A stretch of DNA of 12,922 nt from Bacteroidota bacterium (GTDB taxonomy: Bacteria; Bacteroidota; Bacteroidia; Flavobacteriales; Weeksellaceae). The notes below the pieces were generated by a model. That model was not told the DNA's origin, did no database searches, and was given only the letters and a program-made list of their open reading frames with translations. The stretch covers positions 1 through 12,922 of the forward strand of contig JAEWHB010000133.1 in NCBI GenBank assembly GCA_023388015.1, in the 5' to 3' direction. Numbering within the stretch: position 1 is the first letter of the stretch; each line of letters begins with the position of its first letter. Shown piece after piece: positions 7,055 to 12,922 of the stretch. Made by a program: the position numbers and the translations under genes.

Positions 7055-9250
7055 ATGAAACGAAAAATTTCATTTTTGATTTTTGTCTTTCTCTTTTCTC
7101 TCTGCCAACTTTCTGCCCAAGACAAACGCCCAAAAGTCGGTGTGGTTTTGAGCGGTGGTGGCGCGAAAGGTTATGCCCACATCGGAGCGCTAAAAGTAAT
7201 CGAAGCAGCAGGCGTGAAAATTGATTATATAGGCGGAACCAGTATTGGCGCCATCATAGGCGGACTTTATGCTTCGGGGTATTCGGCTGAAGAACTTGAA
7301 GAAATCATGTACTCGCTGGATTTGAACAGTTTGATTATGAATGAAAAATCAAGAAAAGAGCTTCCTTTTTTTGATAAATCCTATCGCGAGAAGTACATAC
7401 TTGAACTTCCTTTTGATAATTTCAGATTGGGTTTCCCCAATGCTATTTCAAGCGGACAAGGAACTTCTGACGAACTTACTTATCTGTTTAGACATGTGCA
7501 TGACATCAATAATTTCAACGAACTTCCAATTCCCTTTGTTTGTGTTGCTACTAAGCTGAGCAACGGTGAGTCGGTCGTATTTCACGAAGGTTATTTACCG
7601 CAGGTTGTGACGGCAAGTGGTGCTTATCCGACGCTTTTGGAACCGGTTTACATTAACGGAGAAATGTACATTGATGGTGGAGTTAGGAATAATTATCCGG
7701 TGCAGGAAGTAATTGATTTGGGTGCCGATTACATCATTGGAATTGATTTACAAGAAGGTTTGTTGGATCAGGATCAATTAAACTCTGCTACCAAAGTAAT
7801 CGAACAAATCATTTCGTATAATATTGCAGAAAAATCAAAAGAACAAAGTGAACTAGTGGATTTGAGCATTCGGCCTGATTTGGTTGGATATTCGGTGACG
7901 AGTTTTGACCAGAAAGACCAAATCATCACTGCCGGAGTTGTTGCAGCAGAGCAAGTTTATGCGCAACTTCAAGAAATCGCTCGTTTGCAGGGAAAACCTG
8001 AAATCCAACATCAAACAATTGAAACTAATGAATATGTGCTGATTACCGATTTGGAAATCAATGGATTGGAAAACTATAACCGTTCATATATAAAAGGAAA
8101 ACTCGGCATTAATCCACCTCATCTGGTGAGTTACGAAAACATTCGTTCTGGCATCAAATCGCTTTATTCATCTGGCAATTTCAATAAAATTTATTATCGG
8201 ATCAAAGAAAATGACCAAGGCCACAAAACACTTTTGATTTTTCTGAGAGAAAATGCTTCGAAACAATCTGTAAAATTTGGTTTGCATTATGATGATTTAT
8301 TCAAAACAGGACTTTTGGTGAATTTCACAAGTAAACATTTTCTTTTTGACAATTCTACGCTTTCTGCAGATTTGGTTTTGGGGGATTTTCCCAGGTATGA
8401 ATTCAATTATTATGTTGACAATGGATTATATCCGAGTTTTGGTATTTACTCAGGTTATAAACAATTTGACAGTGATGCTAAAGTTAGAGATTACACGTAC
8501 GGAAATCAAGATGTTTCTTATCTCTATAAATTCGATGAATTTATAAATCAAGCTTATATTCAATCAACATTATTTGAAAAGTATGCCCTTGGGGGTGGAG
8601 TAGAACACAAATATCTGGACATTAAAACAAATAATTTACCTGCATCTGATCCCAATAGAAGAATCGAAAACAGTTATTTTTTAAGCGCTTATGGTTATAT
8701 CAAAGGCGATAATTTGGACAATCCAAATTTTCCTCGGCAAGGCTTAAAATTTAGCGGAACTTTTAAATATTTATTTAGTTCAAATGCTGATGATTTCAAT
8801 GAAACTTCGGTGGTAACAACCAATATAGAGGGCAATAAATCCATAAATTCATGGCTTTCTGTAAAAGGTTTCGGCGAGTTTGGTGCTTATTTAAGTAATT
8901 TCCCGGCGCGTTCACAAAAATTCACTCTTGGCGGATATGTTGAACAGCAATTTATGACCTATTCCCGGTTTTACGGCCTTCCATTTTGGTCTGCTTCCGG
9001 TGACAATGTGATGGTTTTAGGCTCCAGATTGCAAGGCCGTATTTTGAAAAATCATTACTTATCGGGGTTAATAAACATAGCTAATATAGAGGACGATTTT
9101 AATGACTTGCAATTGTTCGAATATAAATACGTAGGGTATGGCTTGGGTTATGGATATGACAGTCCTTTAGGACCCATTATAGGCTTGTGGACTTATTCAC
9201 CGAACACAAAATCAGGCATGTTCAATGTATCTCTCGGATTTTGGTTTTAA
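7055..9250 (+). CDS. Patatin-like phospholipase with POTRA and outer-membrane beta-barrel (type Vd-like)
   Basis: A 731-residue outer-membrane protein. A signal peptide (MKRK, hydrophobic 6-20, likely cleavage at LSA/QDK) precedes a patatin lipase domain (about 27-230). That domain has the oxyanion loop SGGGAKG (33-39), nucleophile Ser63 in GTSIG and catalytic Asp207 in DGG, so the Ser-Asp dyad is intact. A POTRA-like segment spans about 327-398 (ITDLEINGLENYNRSYIKGKL, IKSLYSSGNFNKIYY). The rest (about 405-731) is rich in aromatic beta-strands and ends in Phe, like an Omp85/BamA-type barrel. The architecture matches type Vd autotransporters such as PlpD and FplA, which place phospholipase A activity at or beyond the outer membrane. 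The start is ATG 7055, because the upstream in-frame TTG at 7046 overlaps a promoter-like box and only weakens the signal peptide. ybeY follows after nine bases. The lipid substrate is unknown. Confidence 0.9.
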   Translation: MKRKISFLIFVFLFSLCQLSAQDKRPKVGVVLSGGGAKGYAHIGALKVIEAAGVKIDYIGGTSIGAIIGGLYASGYSAEELEEIMYSLDLNSLIMNEKSRKELPFFDKSYREKYILELPFDNFRLGFPNAISSGQGTSDELTYLFRHVHDINNFNELPIPFVCVATKLSNGESVVFHEGYLPQVVTASGAYPTLLEPVYINGEMYIDGGVRNNYPVQEVIDLGADYIIGIDLQEGLLDQDQLNSATKVIEQIISYNIAEKSKEQSELVDLSIRPDLVGYSVTSFDQKDQIITAGVVAAEQVYAQLQEIARLQGKPEIQHQTIETNEYVLITDLEINGLENYNRSYIKGKLGINPPHLVSYENIRSGIKSLYSSGNFNKIYYRIKENDQGHKTLLIFLRENASKQSVKFGLHYDDLFKTGLLVNFTSKHFLFDNSTLSADLVLGDFPRYEFNYYVDNGLYPSFGIYSGYKQFDSDAKVRDYTYGNQDVSYLYKFDEFINQAYIQSTLFEKYALGGGVEHKYLDIKTNNLPASDPNRRIENSYFLSAYGYIKGDNLDNPNFPRQGLKFSGTFKYLFSSNADDFNETSVVTTNIEGNKSINSWLSVKGFGEFGAYLSNFPARSQKFTLGGYVEQQFMTYSRFYGLPFWSASGDNVMVLGSRLQGRILKNHYLSGLINIANIEDDFNDLQLFEYKYVGYGLGYGYDSPLGPIIGLWTYSPNTKSGMFNVSLGFWF

Positions 9251-9259
9251 ATTTGCAAA

Positions 9260-9679
9260 ATGATTGCAATTTTTTACGAAACAGATTTTTTAATTCCGAA
9301 CGAAGAGCTTTGGAAAGAATGGATTTCTTCGGCAGTAAGAAAAGAAAATTTCGAAACAGATGAAATCAATTATATTTTTTGTGACGATGAATATCTGCTT
9401 CAAATCAACATTGAATATTTACAACACGATTATTATACAGATGTAATCGGATTTCAATATTCAGAAGGCAAATCTTTGTCGGGCGATATCTATATCAGCA
9501 TTGATAGGATTCGTGAAAATGCAATTGAGAATCAGGTAAGTTTTGAAAAAGAAATGGCGCGTGTTATGATTCATGGGATTTTACATTTTATGAATTATAA
9601 GGATCAAAGCGACGAAGAGGCAAAAGAAATGCGGAATGCAGAAGATAAATATCTCTCATTTTTTGAAGAAATAAATTAA
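9260..9679 (+). CDS. ybeY: Endoribonuclease YbeY (rRNA maturation)
   Basis: A 139-residue UPF0054 metalloprotein needed for 16S rRNA 3'-end maturation and ribosome quality control. The family core NIEYLQHDYYTDVIGF (50-65) and SGDIYIS (74-80) are present. The metal site reads HGILHFMNYKDQSD, giving His105, His109 and Asp115 where proteobacterial YbeY has a third His. I recall Asp at this place as usual in Bacteroidota, so it is probably not a defect. The size is normal. The gene lies nine bases after the patatin gene. Its TAA overlaps an ATG (TAATG), and the first parS-like site begins immediately after the stop. Confidence 0.92.
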   Translation: MIAIFYETDFLIPNEELWKEWISSAVRKENFETDEINYIFCDDEYLLQINIEYLQHDYYTDVIGFQYSEGKSLSGDIYISIDRIRENAIENQVSFEKEMARVMIHGILHFMNYKDQSDEEAKEMRNAEDKYLSFFEEIN

Positions 9680-9695
9680 TGTTCCACGTGGAACA
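9680..9695. promoter_or_regulatory. parS-like ParB centromere site, perfect palindrome
   Basis: TGTTCCACGTGGAACA is a perfect 16-bp palindrome centred on CACGTG. It matches the conserved ParB/Spo0J site (Bacillus consensus TGTTNCACGTGAAACA) at all but one defined position, and that change makes it fully symmetric. It occupies the short gap between the ybeY stop and the mnmG start. No other CACGTG occurs in the window except in the second site at 11592. Confidence 0.88.
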
Positions 9696-9716
9696 ATACA
9701 ATAAATTTAGACGAAA

Positions 9717-11585
9717 ATGTATTTAAACGAATACGATATAATTGTGGTTGGAGGTGGTCACGCAGGAGCAGAAGCAGCTGCCGCTGCGGCTAATATGGGT
9801 TCAAAAACCTTATTGATCACCATGAACTTACAGTCTATTGCTCAAATGTCTTGTAATCCTGCAATGGGCGGAATTGCAAAAGGGCAGATTGTACGCGAAA
9901 TTGATGCACTCGGCGGGATGTCGGGCATCATAACAGATACCACCATGATCCAATTTAAAATGCTTAACCTTTCCAAAGGGCCAGCCATGTGGAGTCCGCG
10001 CGCTCAATCAGACCGAATGAGATTTGCAGAAGAATGGCGTCTTGCGCTCGAAGCAAATCCAAATGTAGATTTCTTTCAGGATATGGTAAAAGGTCTTTTG
10101 ATCGAAGCAAATAAGGTAGTAGGCGTAAAAACCGGTATGGGAATGAACATACGCTCAAAAGCGGTAATTCTTACCAATGGAACTTTTTTAAACGGATTGA
10201 TTCACATTGGTGAAAAACAATTTGGTGGTGGAAGAATGGGCGAAAAAGCAGCTACCGGTATTACGGAACAATTGGTAAATATAGGGTTTGAATCAGGACG
10301 AATGAAAACCGGAACACCTCCGAGAGTGGACGGAAGAACTTTGGATTTTTCTAAAATGGAAGAACAAAAAGGGGACGAAAACCCACAAAGATTCTCGTTT
10401 ACCCAAACACCTAAACTAACCAATCAGCGCAGTTGCTGGATCACTTATACAAATCCTGAAGTACACGATTTATTACGTGAGGGCTTTGACCGCTCGCCTA
10501 TGTTTAACGGCGCCATTCAAAGTACAGGCCCCAGATATTGCCCTTCCATTGAAGATAAAATAAACCGATTCGCAGAACGGGAAAGACATCAGATTTTTGC
10601 CGAACCGGAAGGTTGGAAAACGATCGAATATTATGTAAACGGATTCTCTACGTCTCTTCCTGATGAGGTTCAGGTAAAAGCATTGCGCTCTGTTCCGGGT
10701 TTTGAAAAGGCGAAAATTTTCCGTCCCGGCTATGCGATTGAATACGATTATTTTCCGCCTACCCAATTGAAACATACTTTGGAAACCAAGCTGATTGATA
10801 ATCTTTATTTTGCCGGACAAATCAACGGAACAACAGGTTACGAAGAAGCTGCCAGCCAAGGTTTGATGGCCGGAATTAATGCGCATCTTAAATTAAATGA
10901 AAAAGAGCCTTTCATTCTGAAAAGAAATGAAGCTTACATAGGTGTTTTGATTGACGACTTGATTACAAAAGGAACCGAAGAGCCGTATCGCATGTTTACT
11001 TCTCGCGCGGAATACCGTATTTTGTTACGTCAGGATAATGCAGATGAGCGACTCACGCCTATGTCGCATGAAATAGGTTTGGCGTCGGAGAAACGCCTGA
11101 AAAGAGTAGAGGAGAAGTTTGAAAAAGCCAGACGTTTTGTAAATTATTTTGAAACGGAATCTATACTACCTGCTGAAATTAATGAGGCTATTAAAGCCGG
11201 AAATGGTTCGCCAATTACGCAAAGCGTGAAGATGGTTTCGGTAGTTACAAGACCTGAAATTCTCATGGAAGACTTGACCAAAATTGACCGTGTGAAAGAC
11301 TTTATTACCACCCATGAATTAGATGAAGAAGAGATTGAGCAAGCCGAAGTACAATTAAAATACAGGGGATATATTCAAAAAGAAAAGGACAATGCAGACA
11401 AATTAAAACGATTGGAAAATCTTAAAATTCCAAAAGATTTCGATTATTCGCAATTAAAATCCATCTCAACCGAAGCCCGGCAAAAATTTGAGAAGTTGCG
11501 CCCTGAAACGATAGCACATGCTTCCCGTATCAGCGGAGTTTCCCCATCAGACATCAGTATTCTACTTATATTTATGGGAAGATAA
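9717..11585 (+). CDS. mnmG: tRNA uridine-5-carboxymethylaminomethyl modification enzyme MnmG (GidA)
   Basis: A 622-residue FAD protein of full family length. Together with MnmE it installs the (carboxymethyl)aminomethyl group at C5 of wobble U34 in tRNAs reading NNA/NNG codons. The N-terminal dinucleotide loop is GGGHAGAE (12-19). Next come SCNPAMGGIAKGQIVREIDALGG (from 45, with Cys46), LSKGPAMWSPRAQSDR (85-100), FGGGRMGE (169-176), RMKTGTPPRVDGRTLDF (195-211) and GPRYCPSIEDK (from 271, Cys275). Both conserved cysteines implicated in catalysis are present. The C-terminal helical domain ends in the conserved IAHASRISGVSPSDISILLIFMGR stretch. The ATG at 9717 directly precedes the Rossmann strand. 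The gene is bracketed by two parS-like sites, which fits the frequent location of gidA near the chromosome origin. Confidence 0.97.
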   Translation: MYLNEYDIIVVGGGHAGAEAAAAAANMGSKTLLITMNLQSIAQMSCNPAMGGIAKGQIVREIDALGGMSGIITDTTMIQFKMLNLSKGPAMWSPRAQSDRMRFAEEWRLALEANPNVDFFQDMVKGLLIEANKVVGVKTGMGMNIRSKAVILTNGTFLNGLIHIGEKQFGGGRMGEKAATGITEQLVNIGFESGRMKTGTPPRVDGRTLDFSKMEEQKGDENPQRFSFTQTPKLTNQRSCWITYTNPEVHDLLREGFDRSPMFNGAIQSTGPRYCPSIEDKINRFAERERHQIFAEPEGWKTIEYYVNGFSTSLPDEVQVKALRSVPGFEKAKIFRPGYAIEYDYFPPTQLKHTLETKLIDNLYFAGQINGTTGYEEAASQGLMAGINAHLKLNEKEPFILKRNEAYIGVLIDDLITKGTEEPYRMFTSRAEYRILLRQDNADERLTPMSHEIGLASEKRLKRVEEKFEKARRFVNYFETESILPAEINEAIKAGNGSPITQSVKMVSVVTRPEILMEDLTKIDRVKDFITTHELDEEEIEQAEVQLKYRGYIQKEKDNADKLKRLENLKIPKDFDYSQLKSISTEARQKFEKLRPETIAHASRISGVSPSDISILLIFMGR

Positions 11586-11591
11586 AGAATA

Positions 11592-11607
11592 TGTTCCACG
11601 TGAAACT
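11592..11607. promoter_or_regulatory. parS-like ParB centromere site, second copy
   Basis: TGTTCCACGTGAAACT matches the Bacillus parS consensus TGTTNCACGTGAAACA at every defined base except the last. It differs from the site at 9680 at two of 16 positions. It lies six bases after the mnmG stop and ends on the base before the ATG of the downstream methyltransferase gene, so ParB bound here would cover that gene's translation-initiation region on DNA. Confidence 0.82.
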
Positions 11608-12480
11608 ATGAAGAAAAACCCTGATCCAGAAAGAGTTTCAAGTAAGTTTACGCTTGAGTTAAAAGATTATTTTCTCACAGGCGAGGAGTTTTGGCTGCAA
11701 GAAAATGAATACTTTGGATATTTGGAAACGCATCCGCAGCCTTTTGAAAGTTTATCAAATTATTACGAAAGTGAGAACTATATTTCACATACAGATTCGG
11801 AAAAAACGTTGATGGACAGAATCTACAAATTTGTGAAAAATCACAATCTCAGTTATAAATTTTCCAAACTTCAAGATGCCACTCCCAATAAAAATATTTT
11901 GGATTACGGATGTGGAACCGGCGACTTTTTGGTTTATGCAAAAACAAAGAAATTAAAAGTCTTTGGCGCAGAACCTAACCCGAAAGCGCTGAAAATTGCC
12001 CGGGAGAAATTAAGCGAGGAATCCATTACCGATAAACCAATTGACCAACTGAATCAAAAATTTGACATCATCACTTTATGGCATGTTTTGGAACATATTC
12101 CCAATCTCTTCGAATTTCTGGAAGAGCTCAAATCAAAATTAAATCCGGGAGGCAAAATTTACATTGCCGTTCCCAACCATTTATCTTTTGATGCTAAATT
12201 TTATAAAAATTATTGGGCGGCATATGACGTACCGCGACATATTTGGCATTTCTCTCCCGACAGTATGCAAAAGCTTTTTAACAGTTTTGGTATGAAAATT
12301 GAAAAACAGTATCCGTTATGGTTTGATAGCTACTACGTGAGTTTACTTTCTGAAAAATACAAGCAAAACAGTTTAGGCTTTTTAAGAGCGATAATTATTG
12401 GAACCTTGTCAAATTTGGCCGGAATTTTTTCAGGAAACTATTCGTCAGTCATCTATCAGATCAGCAAAAACGAAAATTAA
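11608..12480 (+). CDS. Class I SAM-dependent methyltransferase, unknown substrate
   Basis: A 290-residue Rossmann-fold methyltransferase of the Methyltransf_23/Methyltransf_11 type. Motif I is ILDYGCGTGDFL (97-108), with the acidic end of strand 2 at GAEPNPKAL (120-128). The post-motif stretch FDIITLWHVLEHI is at 152-164 and NPGGKIYIAVPN at 179-190. YDVPRHIWHFS (206-216) is typical of bacterial members annotated only as methyltransferases. The N-terminal 85 residues are a lineage-type extension (GEEFWL, YYESENYISHTDS). A hydrophobic stretch at about 257-275 near the C terminus may touch the membrane. The substrate is not evident. I chose ATG 11608 because an in-frame ATG at 11518 lies inside mnmG and adds residues unlike the family. 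The start directly abuts a parS-like site, and no Shine-Dalgarno sequence is visible. Confidence 0.85.
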   Translation: MKKNPDPERVSSKFTLELKDYFLTGEEFWLQENEYFGYLETHPQPFESLSNYYESENYISHTDSEKTLMDRIYKFVKNHNLSYKFSKLQDATPNKNILDYGCGTGDFLVYAKTKKLKVFGAEPNPKALKIAREKLSEESITDKPIDQLNQKFDIITLWHVLEHIPNLFEFLEELKSKLNPGGKIYIAVPNHLSFDAKFYKNYWAAYDVPRHIWHFSPDSMQKLFNSFGMKIEKQYPLWFDSYYVSLLSEKYKQNSLGFLRAIIIGTLSNLAGIFSGNYSSVIYQISKNEN

Positions 12481-12483
12481 ACC

Positions 12484-12499
12484 AAATAATTAATTATTT
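12484..12499. terminator. AT-only palindrome after the methyltransferase gene, possible weak terminator
   Basis: AAATAATTAATTATTT is a perfect 16-bp palindrome that starts four bases after the stop codon and runs into further T residues. It has no G-C pairs, so any RNA hairpin would be weak. The rest of the 117-bp gap to the lipoprotein gene shows no full TAnnTTTG box; TAATTTTA near 12522 is a one-mismatch match. Confidence 0.25.
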
Positions 12500-12597
12500 T
12501 TATAGTCGATAGAATAAGTCGTAATTTTAAAGAAATGCGCTTAAATCGAATTTATAAAGGTCGTTTTTTACTGAATTTTAATTAAAAATTATAAACT

Positions 12598-12922
12598 ATG
12601 AAATCTAAAATTAACGAATTCCGATTCGGCATTAAAATGAATGCAGCCAAAAACTTCATGTTCGCATGTTTGGCTTCTTTTCTTTTTATTGCTTCGTGTA
12701 CCAACACAAAATTAGTTGCGGACAATGAAAAAATGATGCGAGGCGACTGGACTATCACAGATGTTTCGGTTGATGGCATTAACGAAAACCAAGTAGACAT
12801 TACAGTTTTTGATCAGGCAAAAACACAATGCTTTCAAGGAAGTACATGGCATTTGGTGCAAAACAATGCAACAGGAAATTATACATTAAACGGTGGATCA
12901 AATTGTCCAAGTGAAACAACCA
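12598..12922 (+). CDS. Lipocalin-type lipoprotein (3' partial)
   Basis: An open frame of 108 codons runs off the right edge without a stop. The product begins with an unusually long charged n-region (MKSKINEFRFGIKMNAAKN). A hydrophobic core (about 20-32) and a lipobox FIASC with Cys34 follow, so it should be exported and lipidated. The mature part (GDWTITDVSVDGI, FDQAKTQCFQGSTWHLVQN, GNYTLNGG) resembles flavobacterial lipocalin-like lipoproteins often found next to OmpA-family genes. That match rests on memory of the family. An in-frame ATG at 12637 would give a shorter, more standard signal peptide (MNAAKNFMFACLASFLFIASC) and is a real alternative start. No acidic outer-surface export signal follows the cysteine (TNTKLVADN), so it probably stays in the periplasm, although this is an inference. 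Confidence 0.75.
   Translation, partial: MKSKINEFRFGIKMNAAKNFMFACLASFLFIASCTNTKLVADNEKMMRGDWTITDVSVDGINENQVDITVFDQAKTQCFQGSTWHLVQNNATGNYTLNGGSNCPSETT

Noticed and set aside
9680..9695. Reading the palindrome as a Rho-independent terminator for ybeY
   Set aside because: It could fold, but it lacks a following T run. Its exact parS sequence and the second copy at 11592 explain it better.
10473..10886. Minus-strand open frame of 137 codons within mnmG
   Set aside because: It is fully antisense to conserved mnmG motifs and its sequence looks like the complement of those codons, not a protein family.
11518..11607. Upstream extension of the methyltransferase start into mnmG
   Set aside because: The added 30 residues overlap the conserved mnmG C terminus and the parS-like site and do not resemble methyltransferase sequence.
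12582..12800. Minus-strand open frame of 72 codons at the right end
   Set aside because: It overlaps the lipoprotein signal peptide and lipobox on the other strand, which is far better supported.
1..12922. Replication origin, tRNA genes, CRISPR array, insertion sequences or phage genes
   Set aside because: No DnaA-box cluster, cloverleaf, spaced direct repeats, terminal inverted repeats or transposase/integrase motifs were seen on reading both strands.

Overview
The window looks like a chromosomal segment of a Bacteroidota species, most likely a flavobacterium of the Chryseobacterium/Weeksellaceae type. The reasons are low G+C with A-rich start regions, a PorZ-like protein with a type IX secretion C-terminal domain, TAnnTTTG-type promoter elements, a patatin fused to an outer-membrane barrel, and the gene families and order. 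This placement comes from recognition, not from a search. It reads as core genome: I see no transposase, integrase, tRNA, rRNA, CRISPR array or phage gene.

Layout. Positions 1-4395 (+) hold a 5'-truncated DnaQ-type exonuclease fused to a UvrC/Cho-like region, a LOG-family nucleotide phosphoribohydrolase, and a PorZ-like type IX secretion protein. recO (4397-5110, +) follows with one base between the genes. Positions 5176-6961 (-) hold a two-gene unit, asd followed by a TrmH/SpoU-type RNA methyltransferase, converging on recO. A 93-bp divergent region (6962-7054) carries candidate promoters for asd and for a patatin-like outer-membrane phospholipase (7055-9250, +). ybeY, mnmG, a class I SAM methyltransferase and the first part of a lipocalin-type lipoprotein gene (running off the right edge) follow, all on +.

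The most notable non-coding signal is a pair of parS-like centromere sites. One is a perfect 16-bp palindrome at 9680-9695, between ybeY and mnmG. The other is a near-perfect copy at 11592-11607 that directly abuts the start codon of the methyltransferase gene. The pair flanks mnmG (gidA), which in many bacteria lies near the replication origin and parAB. This suggests that ParB loads here and that the window is near the origin. parA, parB and a DnaA-box cluster are not visible in the window.

Functionally, the genes are mostly housekeeping: RNA maturation and modification (ybeY, mnmG, TrmH-type methyltransferase), recombination repair (recO), aspartate-family amino acid and cell-wall precursor synthesis (asd), and envelope biology (PorZ, patatin-barrel protein, lipoprotein). 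I do not see a new multi-gene defence or mobile system. The points worth a second look are the parS pair embedded in gene starts, the exonuclease fusion with a degenerate GIY-YIG site but intact UvrC-type cysteines, and a promoter box only six bases from the patatin start codon.
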